Made by a program: the position numbers and the translations under genes. The notes under the pieces were generated by a model. The model was given only the letters and a program-made list of their open reading frames with translations. It ran no database searches and was not told the DNA's origin. Below are positions 54,346 through 62,071 of a DNA stretch of 64,000 nucleotides, in pieces. The DNA is from Flavitalea plasmicola (GTDB taxonomy: Bacteria > Bacteroidota > Bacteroidia > Chitinophagales > Chitinophagaceae): contig NZ_JAUOTO010000002.1 of assembly GCF_030546645.1 (NCBI RefSeq), forward strand, positions 124,001 through 188,000, in the 5' to 3' direction. The first letter of the stretch is position 1; every line of letters starts with the position of its first letter.

Positions 54346-56454
54346 AGAAGGTTCTTCCTGTGGTTTGTCGCGGACGCCGATGAGATCGGCGGTATCCACC
54401 GTGATGGGTATCAGCCCCACCTGCACCACGGCTTTTTTGCCGCGCAGCTCCCTGACCGTACCCACCTGGTGATTCTTCTTCATCATCACTTTCTGTCCCA
54501 GCTGAATGTCGCCGCCGACCTCTTCGTAGCGGGCGTCGAACTTCTTTCGCACTTTCTCGTTGACCTGCTTTTCTTTTTGTTTGAACAACAGGGCCTGCAT
54601 TTGTTTGATCACCTCGTTCTTGTCCTCCGCCTTGCGCCAGTCGAAGATGATCTGCCGGAGCTTGCGTTCCATTTCTTTCAGATAGGTTATCCGTTCTTCG
54701 GTGATCTTGTTCTGATGTTTCAGCAGCTCCACCTGCTGGGTATGTTTTTCCTTATGGATGAAGGCTTCCATTTCCTTCTTCAGCTTTTCGTTCTCCTTCA
54801 TCAGCTTGTGGAGCTCTTTTTCTTTTTGCTCCAGCTGCCTTAGGTCCTGTTCGGTCCGGTTCAGCAGCTTATCCAGGCGGAAATGGTCTTCGTCCACCAA
54901 GCTGCGGGCCCGCTGGATGAGTCGCGGCTCCAGGCCAATGCGTTCGGCGATGGAGAAGGTATAGGAGCTGCCGGGCTTGCCGATGATCAGCTTGTACATG
55001 GGCATCAGGTTCGTCTCGTCGAAGGCCATGGCCCCGTTGATGATGCCGGATGTCTTGTTGGCCATCACTTTCAGGTTCAGATAGTGCGTGGTGACGATGC
55101 CGAAAGAATGTCGCTTCACCAGCTCTTCCAGGATCACCTCCGCGAAGGCCCCGCCCAGGTTGGGGTCGCTGCCGCTGCCCAGCTCGTCAATGAAGAAGAG
55201 GGTCCTGCCGTTGGCATTCTCCATGAAGTAACGCATGTTCTTCAGGTGGGAGCTATAGGTGCTCAGCTCGAACTCCAGGCTTTGTGTGTCGCCGATGTGG
55301 ATCATCAGCTGCTTGAAGATCCCCATTTCGGAATCGGGATGCACGGGGACCAGCAGGCCGCTTTGCAACATCAGCTGCAGCAGACCTACCGTTTTCAGGG
55401 TCACTGTCTTTCCGCCCGCGTTGGGACCTGAGATGACGAGGATCCTGTCTTTTTCATTCAGCGAGATATTCGTAGGGATGGTGGGCTTTTGGTTCTTCCG
55501 GTTGTACAGGTACAGCAGGGGATGATAGGCCTGGCGGAGATGAACATGCGCTTTATCCATCAGCTGCGGATAGTTGGCGTTCATTTCCCCTGCCAGCCGG
55601 GCCTTGGCCCGGATGAAATCGAATTCGCCCAGTACGTCATGCCATATGGTCAATAAGGGTGCGTGGCCGGATAGCCGTTGGGTCAGCTCCCGGAGGATGC
55701 GATTGACCTCCCTGCTTTCCGCATGTTCCAGGGAGAAGACCTCGTTATTCAGCTCGATGGTCTCTTCCGGCTCGACGAAGGAAGTACGGCGGGTGTCGCT
55801 TTCTCCGTGGAGGATGCCTTTCACCTGCCGTTTGTGTTCGGCATAGATAGCCACTACCCTTCTGCCATTGAGAAAAGATTCCTCGATGTCGGCGACATAG
55901 CCGGACTTGGCCAGCTTGGACAGGATCCTGTCGAATACGCGCCTCAGCTCATTGCGTTTACGGTAAAGGCTCAACCGGATATTGGCCAGTTCTTCGGAGG
56001 CATTGTCCCGTACGACGCCGGATTCATCCAGCACTTCGTCTATGGCGGCGATGATGCTTTTCTCGTATTGCGTATGAGCGATGACCCTGGACAGCGCCGG
56101 ATAAGCAATTTTTCTTTCCGCATCGAACCAGCGGAAGATGCTTTGCATGCCTTCCGCCAGCCGGCGGATCTGCATGAACTGCTCGCCCGTGAGGGTGGCG
56201 CCGGGAATGCCCAGGAGCTTCAGCTCCCTGGAAAGATTTAATGTATGGTCATTGGGGAAATACTGGCCGGCGCTGGTCAAGAATTTGAATTCATGGGTTT
56301 GCCGCAGCTCCAGCTCGATGAATTCCTTGCGGGTATGAATGCGGAGATCGCCGGCCTTCGCCCGGGCGTATTCTGTGTTGCACTGTTCTGTTAAAAGGGC
56401 CTTTATCTTGTCAAATTCCAACTGGACCAAGGCTGACTCCGGAAAAATTTTCAT
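54343..56454 (-). CDS. mutS2: MutS2 family ATPase lacking the Smr nuclease domain
   Basis: A 703-aa MutS-like protein. The ATPase shows Walker A in VISGPNAGGKTVTLKT, Walker B in RTLFFIDELGSGSDPN, and GIVTTHYLNLKVMA. Core and lever domains precede it, a long coiled coil (about residues 520-640) follows, and a small KOW-like end (GQKVMMKKNHQVGTVRELRG) closes it. Standard MutS2 is about 780 aa with a C-terminal Smr domain; that domain is missing. It may act in ribosome rescue or in limiting recombination. Heptamer arrays flank it on both sides. Confidence 0.9.
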   Translation of the reverse strand: MKIFPESALVQLEFDKIKALLTEQCNTEYARAKAGDLRIHTRKEFIELELRQTHEFKFLTSAGQYFPNDHTLNLSRELKLLGIPGATLTGEQFMQIRRLAEGMQSIFRWFDAERKIAYPALSRVIAHTQYEKSIIAAIDEVLDESGVVRDNASEELANIRLSLYRKRNELRRVFDRILSKLAKSGYVADIEESFLNGRRVVAIYAEHKRQVKGILHGESDTRRTSFVEPEETIELNNEVFSLEHAESREVNRILRELTQRLSGHAPLLTIWHDVLGEFDFIRAKARLAGEMNANYPQLMDKAHVHLRQAYHPLLYLYNRKNQKPTIPTNISLNEKDRILVISGPNAGGKTVTLKTVGLLQLMLQSGLLVPVHPDSEMGIFKQLMIHIGDTQSLEFELSTYSSHLKNMRYFMENANGRTLFFIDELGSGSDPNLGGAFAEVILEELVKRHSFGIVTTHYLNLKVMANKTSGIINGAMAFDETNLMPMYKLIIGKPGSSYTFSIAERIGLEPRLIQRARSLVDEDHFRLDKLLNRTEQDLRQLEQKEKELHKLMKENEKLKKEMEAFIHKEKHTQQVELLKHQNKITEERITYLKEMERKLRQIIFDWRKAEDKNEVIKQMQALLFKQKEKQVNEKVRKKFDARYEEVGGDIQLGQKVMMKKNHQVGTVRELRGKKAVVQVGLIPITVDTADLIGVRDKPQEEPS

Positions 56455-56520
56455 ACCACCCTCCGCCTGCGGGCGGATCCTTTGATTTTTTGAGCAGCGA
56501 AGGTACGGCTTTTTGAGGTG

Positions 56521-56867
56521 CGAGCTTCAAGCTGCAAGCTGCAAGCTGCAAGCTGCAAGCGGAGAGCGGTGAGCGGTGAGCTACGAGCTGGGAGCTGCAA
56601 GCTACAAGCTGCAAGCTACAAGCTGCAAGCGGTGAGCGGTGAGCTGCGAGCGGTGAGCTGCGAGCGGTGAGTTGTGAGCTGTGAGCTGTGAGCTGCAAGC
56701 TACAAGCTGCAAGCGGTGAGCTGCGAGCTGCGAGCGGTGAGCGGTGAGCTGCGAGCTGGGAGCTGGGAGCGGCGAGCTGCAAGCTGCAAGCGGTGAGCCT
56801 TGAGCGGCAAGCTAAGGTTCTTATAAGTGTCTGGCTAGTAGCTAGTAGCTTGTGGCTTGTGGCTAGG
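56521..56867. repeat. Heptamer array 4, 42 unbroken units plus inverted arm
   Basis: Bases 56521-56814 divide into exactly 42 consecutive 7-mers, nearly all of the form [C/T/G][A/G]AGC[T/G][G/A], with no insertion or deletion. The core AAGGTTCTTATAAGTGTCTG follows, then an inverted arm of TAGCTAG/TGGCTTG units to about 56867. The last codons and stop of the MFS gene (56835) lie inside the right arm. The rest of the 56455-56834 gap holds nothing else. Confidence 0.93.
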
Positions 56868-58160
56868 AATAACAGGCATGGCGGGCAATTCCTCGTCGGC
56901 AGGAAGGCTGCCATCCTCGATATGGACGGAGTCGCTGCGGGTTTGTTGTGCCTGGGGCTCTTTTTCGCGCAAGTATTTCCAGAAGATGCCGACGATGGCC
57001 AGGGCTGCCAGGCCTTCCGCCAACAGGGTGGCGGGAGCGCCGATGTATTGCGATACGGCCCCGATGAGCAGGCTGCCCAGCGGCTGCAGACCGAAGTAGG
57101 CCATGGCAAAATAGCTGATGACCCGTCCCCGCATCGCAGGCGCCACCGTTGTCTGGATGATGGTATTGGAGATGGTGGTCTGTGCCATCATACCGAAGCC
57201 CGAAAGCATGGCGAAGATCATGGCCAGGGGGAACCAGGTGGTGTGGGAGAAGAGCATCAGCCCTACGCCAAATAAGACCGTATTGGTCCAGAGGATCTTT
57301 TTCCTGTCCACGGAGGCGGGTAAAGAGGCCAGGAACAGCGCACCTGTCACGGCCCCCAGCCCAATGAAGCTGTCGATGTATCCAAAAGTAGTGGCGTCCC
57401 CTTTAAAGATCTCTTTGGCATACACGGGCATCATGGTGGCGTAAGGGATCACCAGCAGGCTCATGGCGGCCAGCATAAGGATCACTTTTGCGATGGAAGG
57501 GGTCTGTTTGAGATAAGTGAAGCCTTCCCGCATCTCTGTGAATACTTTTTTGTCATTGGCTTTAGGCTGGTACGCGGGGAGCCGCATTCTCAGCAGGGAG
57601 ATAATGACGGCTATAAAGCTGGCGGCATTCAGGATGAAGCAGGCGCCCGCCCCCAGCTTTTCGAGGACCACGCCGGCGAAAGCGGGGCCGATGAGCCGGG
57701 CCAGGTTGACCATCGAAGAGTTCAGCGCCAGGGCATTGGGAATATCCCTTTTGTCTTCCACCATGTCATAGACGAGGGATTGCCGGGCGGGGACGTCAAA
57801 GGCGTTGATACAACCCAGGATTACGCTGAGGGCGAGCAGCTCCCAGACCTTATAGTGACCCGTGATAATGATGACGGCAAGCGCGGAGGCTTGCAGCAGG
57901 GAAGCAAATTGCGTAGCCAGCAGCACCCGGAACCTGTCGTAGCGATCGGATACCACGCCGCCAAACAAAGACAGCATGAAAGAGGGGAACTGGCCTGCGA
58001 AGAAAGTAAGTCCCAGGAGAAAAGCGGAGTGCGTCATCGTGTAGATCACCCAGCTGACAGCCGTGCGCTGCATCCAGGTGCCTATGAGGGATACGAATTG
58101 TCCGTAGAAATACAACCGGTAGTTACGGCTGTGTAATGCGTTGAATGTGGTTAACTTCAT
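56835..58160 (-). CDS. MFS transporter (enterobactin exporter-like group)
   Basis: A 441-aa major facilitator with about twelve helices. GGVVSDRYDRFRVLLATQF is the loop 2-3 signature and FDVPARQSLVYDMVEDKRDI is typical of the MFS_3/EntS group; the substrate is probably a drug or siderophore-like compound. The C-terminal tail (SHKPQATSY) is encoded by the inverted arm of heptamer array 4, so the natural end was probably changed by the repeat. A marR gene is directly upstream on the same strand and likely controls it. Confidence 0.9.
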   Translation of the reverse strand: MKLTTFNALHSRNYRLYFYGQFVSLIGTWMQRTAVSWVIYTMTHSAFLLGLTFFAGQFPSFMLSLFGGVVSDRYDRFRVLLATQFASLLQASALAVIIITGHYKVWELLALSVILGCINAFDVPARQSLVYDMVEDKRDIPNALALNSSMVNLARLIGPAFAGVVLEKLGAGACFILNAASFIAVIISLLRMRLPAYQPKANDKKVFTEMREGFTYLKQTPSIAKVILMLAAMSLLVIPYATMMPVYAKEIFKGDATTFGYIDSFIGLGAVTGALFLASLPASVDRKKILWTNTVLFGVGLMLFSHTTWFPLAMIFAMLSGFGMMAQTTISNTIIQTTVAPAMRGRVISYFAMAYFGLQPLGSLLIGAVSQYIGAPATLLAEGLAALAIVGIFWKYLREKEPQAQQTRSDSVHIEDGSLPADEELPAMPVIPSHKPQATSY

Positions 58161-58206
58161 GATTTTGGGTCCTTTTAATCGTCTGTTGGTTCATATGGTT
58201 GGTTGT

Positions 58207-58263
58207 GTCAGGTGTTGCTGGTTTGGTTAGGTGTTGTTGGTCCAGTCAGGTGTTCGTAGTCCG
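58207..58263 (+). repeat. Three tandem 19-nt repeats between marR and the MFS gene
   Basis: Three units of 19 nt start at 58207, 58226 and 58245, built on GTCAGGTGTTGNTGGTCC. They fill most of the 104-nt gap between the marR stop and the MFS start. Possibly a binding site or just slippage. Confidence 0.65.
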
Positions 58264-58264
58264 G

Positions 58265-58702
58265 TCAATCGTCGATCAACCTGGCCAGTATGGTCATTGC
58301 TTCGGAAAGCACTTCCTTTTCCTGGGGGGTGACCTTCTCGTGCAGGGCGCGGGCCAGCCATTCCTGCTTTTCCTGGCGGAGGCGTTCGATGTATGTTTTG
58401 CCTGCGGCCGTGAGAGAGAGGTACATTTTTCGTTTGTCGTTCTCGGAGGGCGTCTTGTGAATAAAGGCAATTTCAAAAAGATGGGCGATCACCTGGGACA
58501 TGGATTGGGTGGTGACCTTTTCCATCTGGGCGAGCTCCGTCGGCAGGAGCCGGCCGTGCTTTGAGAGCAGGCCCAGGGTGGAGCGTTCCGTAAGCGAGAG
58601 CATCTCTTCATTATGCGTTTGCCTGCGGAGAACCTTTACCAGGCGATGGATCACTTCGCGCAGGTTGCCCGCGATCTCTATGTCCTTTTGGGATGCGTTC
58701 AT
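58265..58702 (-). CDS. MarR family regulator
   Basis: A 145-aa winged-helix protein: MLSLTERSTLGLLSKHG, LPTELAQMEKVTTQSMSQVI (recognition helix) and KRKMYLSLTAAGKTYIERL (wing and following helix) are MarR hallmarks. It lies upstream of an MFS transporter on the same strand. A promoter with an inverted-repeat operator sits directly before its start, so it probably represses itself and the transporter. Confidence 0.9.
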   Translation of the reverse strand: MNASQKDIEIAGNLREVIHRLVKVLRRQTHNEEMLSLTERSTLGLLSKHGRLLPTELAQMEKVTTQSMSQVIAHLFEIAFIHKTPSENDKRKMYLSLTAAGKTYIERLRQEKQEWLARALHEKVTPQEKEVLSEAMTILARLIDD

Positions 58703-58706
58703 AATG

Positions 58707-58763
58707 CAAAGGTAAACTACTAAGTTTACTTTATCAAGTGGATTTATAAGTTTAACTACTTAT
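58707..58763 (-). promoter_or_regulatory. Promoter and operators of marR-MFS
   Basis: On the minus strand TTG (58735-58737), a 20-nt spacer and TACCTTTG (58707-58714, exact TAnnTTTG) form a promoter. The perfect inverted repeat GTAAACT-ACTA-AGTTTAC (58712-58729) overlaps the -7 box. A second one, ATAAGT-N6-ACTTAT (58746-58763), lies just upstream. The start codon is so close to the -7 box that the message would be nearly leaderless. Confidence 0.72.
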
Positions 58764-58894
58764 TAATAGGTATTGGGCGTGTGGAGCGCTGTTAACGAAC
58801 TTTTAAAACCGATTATTTGTCATATAGCGTACATAATAGGGGGTATGGGTGAAAGTACCTTTGGGAAGCAGGAAAAAATTTAAATAACGCATCA

Positions 58895-59659
58895 ATGCAA
58901 AGAGCCATGACAGAACGGAACGAAGTTTCGTTGGCCGAAGGCCAGACATTAGATCTTTCCGGAAAACGGGTTACATTTTTCAGAAGACCCGTTTTCCGGA
59001 CATTTTTATCATTCTTGACTACATTAGCCATATTTTCGGCGGCCTGTGAGCCGTCCACTAAACAACCCGTCAATAAAAGCAATATTATGAGCGAGGACAA
59101 CGCTATCCCGGCAGGAAAAAAGACAGACACGGCCACATTTGGAACAGGATGCTTCTGGTGTACGGAAGCCGTCTTCCAGGAGCTGAAAGGTGTTTTGAAA
59201 GCGACGTCCGGCTATACGGGAGGCCATGTCGCCAACCCGTCCTATGAAGAAGTGTGCACGGGGACTACGGGCCATGCCGAAGCGCTTCAGATCATTTATG
59301 ATCCTGCGGTCATCACCTATGACGAGCTGCTGGAAGTATTCTGGGAAGCGCACGATCCCACCAGTCTGAACAAGCAAGGTAATGACGTGGGTACGCAATA
59401 CCGCAGCGCCATTTTCTACCACAATGCCGAACAGAAAGAAAAAGCCGAGCATTATAAGGCGGAGCTGAATAAGAGTGGCGCGTATGATAAGCCTATCGTT
59501 ACGGAGATAACGGGGTTTACCAAGTTCTATCCCGCGGAGGATTATCACCAGAATTACTACAATACGCATGGATCGCAGCCTTACTGTTACCTGGTGATCA
59601 GGCCGAAGGTGGAGAAGTTTGAAAAGGTGTTTAAGAATAAGCTGAAGAAGAATAATTAA
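58895..59659 (+). CDS. msrA: Peptide-methionine (S)-S-oxide reductase, probable lipoprotein
   Basis: A 254-aa protein whose MsrA domain starts near residue 80: the catalytic Cys is in TATFGTGCFWCTEAVFQEL, followed by TSGYTGGHVANPSYEEVCTG, VFWEAHDPTSLNKQGNDVGT and QYRSAIFYH. It reduces methionine-S-sulfoxide. A membrane segment ending IFSAAC (about residue 51) looks like a lipobox, so it is likely lipid-anchored in the periplasm. The first 35 residues are coded by DNA full of perfect inverted repeats, so the true start may be further in (for example a TTG before TTLAIFSAAC). Confidence 0.85.
   Translation: MQRAMTERNEVSLAEGQTLDLSGKRVTFFRRPVFRTFLSFLTTLAIFSAACEPSTKQPVNKSNIMSEDNAIPAGKKTDTATFGTGCFWCTEAVFQELKGVLKATSGYTGGHVANPSYEEVCTGTTGHAEALQIIYDPAVITYDELLEVFWEAHDPTSLNKQGNDVGTQYRSAIFYHNAEQKEKAEHYKAELNKSGAYDKPIVTEITGFTKFYPAEDYHQNYYNTHGSQPYCYLVIRPKVEKFEKVFKNKLKKNN
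58959..58999 (+). promoter_or_regulatory. Perfect 13-bp hairpin in the msrA 5' region
   Basis: CCGGAAAACGGGT (58959-58971) is exactly complementary to ACCCGTTTTCCGG (58987-58999), with a 15-nt loop. Shorter palindromes precede it: AACGAAGTTTCGTT (58919-58932) and GGCCGAAGGCC. Such structure is unusual inside coding sequence and may be regulatory. Confidence 0.55.
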
Positions 59660-59665
59660 TATCAC

Positions 59666-60253
59666 CTACCAAGGCTGCTGTCTGAAATTCATGATCCCCA
59701 CAGCCGTCTTATAACTTCCTTTGAACAAAGGGACGTCATTCTGCAGGATCACATAATCCGTAGTCGGCGCCGAGGTGTCGGCAACGGCTTTATTGAGCTT
59801 AGCTGTGTCGCCCGCGGCCTCTGCATCGACGATGCTATTGCCCAATTTGATCGTGGTCAACTGATTGTTGTCCGGTATGAGGAAAGTGGCTTCACGAATG
59901 CCTTTTTTCCCGTCAAACATAGCGGCTGGCGTGAGAACGGGCCCGTCTCCTTCTCCCGTGGCCGGGGGCACCCCGATCCAGGCGGCTAGTATGCGCACGG
60001 TATCTCCGCTGCCTTTTTCTTTGCCGATGAACTGGCTGTAATAAACATCGCCTTTCCTGCCATCTTTTCCCCCGGAAAAGCCGAGGATCTCTATTTCCGT
60101 ACCGGAGCTGAGCCTGGCAGGAACATACCTGTATTCTTTCAGCAGGATGGTGCTGTATCCATCGGATCCGGAACCTGATGATCTGCAGGAAGAGCATAAG
60201 AAAGGGACGAGCAAGGCGATTGGGGCAAGCAAATATTGGTTCTTCATTCCCAT
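59666..60253 (-). CDS. Putative lipoprotein, unknown function
   Basis: A 195-aa protein with a lipoprotein signal peptide (LLVPFLCSSC, Cys near residue 23) followed by a Ser/Gly-rich spacer. The mature part (EYRYVPARLSSGTEIEIL, GDVYYSQFIGKEKG, DNNQLTTIKLGNSI) is not recognised. It is convergent with msrA, 6 nt away, and downstream of the solute-binding lipoprotein gene with a 34-nt gap. Confidence 0.65.
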   Translation of the reverse strand: MGMKNQYLLAPIALLVPFLCSSCRSSGSGSDGYSTILLKEYRYVPARLSSGTEIEILGFSGGKDGRKGDVYYSQFIGKEKGSGDTVRILAAWIGVPPATGEGDGPVLTPAAMFDGKKGIREATFLIPDNNQLTTIKLGNSIVDAEAAGDTAKLNKAVADTSAPTTDYVILQNDVPLFKGSYKTAVGIMNFRQQPW

Positions 60254-60287
60254 AAGATACTGCCTGTTCAGCGCTGAACCAATATTA

Positions 60288-62042
60288 CTATTGGTTAATA
60301 TTTACTGTCCGCAATTCCAATAAATTAAGTGCGTTGGGTCGAAAACCTTTCACCCGGGGATCCACCATCCTTATCACTTCGTCATACCACAGGGGGACAA
60401 CCGGCGCGGCGTCGATGAGCCGCTGGTCCATTTTGCGATAGAGGGCATACCTTGCCGTATCATTATTTTCCAGGAGCGCCTGTTCGTACAACTGGTCGAA
60501 GATGGCATCGTGGTAACGGGTATAGTTAGGCGGAGCGGGGTTCCTGGAATAAAAGACGCTCAGGTAATTTTCGGCATCGGGGTAGTCGGCGATCCAGCTG
60601 CCCCGGAAGAACAGGGCTTTCGACTGGGCTGTCTGCTCCAGCAGCAGGCTTTTCTGCACGACCTCCACCTGGATCTTCAGGCCGACGTCCTCCAGCTCCC
60701 GGACGATGAAGCTGGCAAAATCCGCATAGTCGGAGATGGTGAGCAGATGGATGGAAGGTAGTCCCCTACCCTCCGGATAGCCCGCGTCCGCCAGCAGCTT
60801 GCGTGCTTTTGCCGGATCGTAATGGTACCCTTTCACCAGGGCGGAGTCAAATGACGGCAGTCCGGCCGGAACAAAACCGCTTTCGGCCGGCGTACCCAGG
60901 GAGTTGCGCAGGTAGAGCATCATCTTCCGTCGATCGAACCCGTAGTTGATGGCCTGTCGCACGGCGCGCAGCTTCAGCGGGGAATTTTGCACCAGTGGGT
61001 TGGCCGTGTCGATGAGTATGCCCAGGTATTCCGTATTAAGATAGGGATGGGTCGACAGGATGATCTTCCCCTTCCATTGTGGCTTCAGCTCCCCTCTCTT
61101 ACTCAGCACTTCGTCCTTGAAGGAAGGATCGATCTCGTTTATGAAGTCCAGCTTTCCCTGCCGGAACAGGAGGAACTCGGTGGCTTTCTCATCGAAGAAG
61201 CTGATCTTCACCGCATCCAGGTAAGGGAGGGAATGGCCGGCGCTGTCCTTTTCAAAATAGCGCTCATTCTTCAGGAAGATGAGCGCCTGGCCTTCTTCCC
61301 ATGATTTAAAGCGGAAAGGTCCCGTGCCGCAGGGGTGGCTCCGGAAATCCTTTCCATACAATTGCACCACCTCTTTCGGGACGACGGAGCAGTATTCCAT
61401 GCTGAGGATGCCCAATATGGGGTTGAAGGGATTAACCAGCTTCAGCTGGAAAGTACTGTCATCAATGGCTGTAAACGGCGCGGAGGGTGCGATGCGTTCG
61501 TTAAAGATCCAGGCCCCGCTGCTGGCGGTGCTTTTGTCGATGATCCGGCTAAAGCTGTAGACCACGTCGCCGGCGACCATGCGCCGGCCTTTACCGCCGG
61601 GAAAGGCCTCATTGTCATGAAAAAAAACGTCTGTCCGCAGGTGAAAGGTCCAGGTCCTCTTGTCCGGCGATACTTCCCAGCTGCGGGCCAGGGCGGGTAC
61701 GATGCGGAGGTCGTCATCCGCCTCTACCAGGGTGTTATACAGCTGGTGGATGGGCCACATGATGCTCCTGTTCTTTGCGAATGCCGGGTCCAGGCTGGCG
61801 ATGCCGTCCTTTTCATTGTACCGGAAGACAGTCCTTTTTTCAACCCCGGGGCTGGAGCAGGCGGCGAGCAGGAAGCTGCAAGCTGCAAGCTTCAAGCTAC
61901 AAGCGGTGAGCTGGGAGCGGTGGGCGGTGAGCCGGGAGCGGTGGGCTGCAAGCCACAAGCTGCAAGCTGCAAGCCAGGGACTTAAATAAGCGTACTTGTA
62001 GCTTGTGGCTTGCAGCTTATAGCTGTTTTTATGTATCTTCAT
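60288..62042 (-). CDS. Family 5 extracellular solute-binding lipoprotein (peptide/nickel ABC type)
   Basis: A DppA/OppA-like binding protein: IASLDPAFAKNRSIMWPIHQ and LYNTLVEADDDLRIVPALA, WEVSPDKRTWTFHLRTDVFF, GTGPFRFKSWEEGQAL, RAVRQAINYGFDRRKMM, and DAAPVVPLWYDEVIRMVDPR near the end. From the ATG at 62042 it has 584 aa, but the first 60 residues are translated heptamer array 5 (repeated LAACSL units). The lipobox LLAAC has its Cys at 61857-61859. A TTG at 61893-61895 gives a short signal peptide (MKLAACSFLLAAC) and may be the real start. No permease genes adjoin. Confidence 0.85.
   Translation of the reverse strand: MKIHKNSYKLQATSYKYAYLSPWLAACSLWLAAHRSRLTAHRSQLTACSLKLAACSFLLAACSSPGVEKRTVFRYNEKDGIASLDPAFAKNRSIMWPIHQLYNTLVEADDDLRIVPALARSWEVSPDKRTWTFHLRTDVFFHDNEAFPGGKGRRMVAGDVVYSFSRIIDKSTASSGAWIFNERIAPSAPFTAIDDSTFQLKLVNPFNPILGILSMEYCSVVPKEVVQLYGKDFRSHPCGTGPFRFKSWEEGQALIFLKNERYFEKDSAGHSLPYLDAVKISFFDEKATEFLLFRQGKLDFINEIDPSFKDEVLSKRGELKPQWKGKIILSTHPYLNTEYLGILIDTANPLVQNSPLKLRAVRQAINYGFDRRKMMLYLRNSLGTPAESGFVPAGLPSFDSALVKGYHYDPAKARKLLADAGYPEGRGLPSIHLLTISDYADFASFIVRELEDVGLKIQVEVVQKSLLLEQTAQSKALFFRGSWIADYPDAENYLSVFYSRNPAPPNYTRYHDAIFDQLYEQALLENNDTARYALYRKMDQRLIDAAPVVPLWYDEVIRMVDPRVKGFRPNALNLLELRTVNINQ
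61872..62025. repeat. Heptamer array 5 (5' end of the solute-binding protein gene)
   Basis: Plus-strand units (AAGCTGC, AAGCTAC, TGAGCTG, GGAGCGG types) from 61872, the core CCAGGGACTTAAATAAGCGTA, then an inverted arm CTTGTAGCTTGTGGCTTGCA to about 62025. On the minus strand it is read as part of the solute-binding protein. Confidence 0.9.
62010..62041 (+). promoter_or_regulatory. Candidate promoter of the M1 peptidase gene
   Basis: TTG (62010-62012, in the right arm of array 5) is followed after 21 nt by TATCTTCA (62034-62041), close to TAnnTTTG, 31 nt before the ATG at 62072. This placement favours array 5 being intergenic. Confidence 0.4.
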
Positions 62043-62071
62043 TTTTTCCAGCAAAAAATTAAAATTAAGCA

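Noticed and set aside
56521-56867. Array 4 as a CRISPR
   Set aside because: The period is 7 bp with no spacers and no cas genes nearby.
56411-57109. A 232-codon minus-strand frame across array 4
   Set aside because: It translates the heptamer array into low-complexity LAACSLQ-like repeats and overlaps mutS2 and the MFS gene in other frames; not a real gene.
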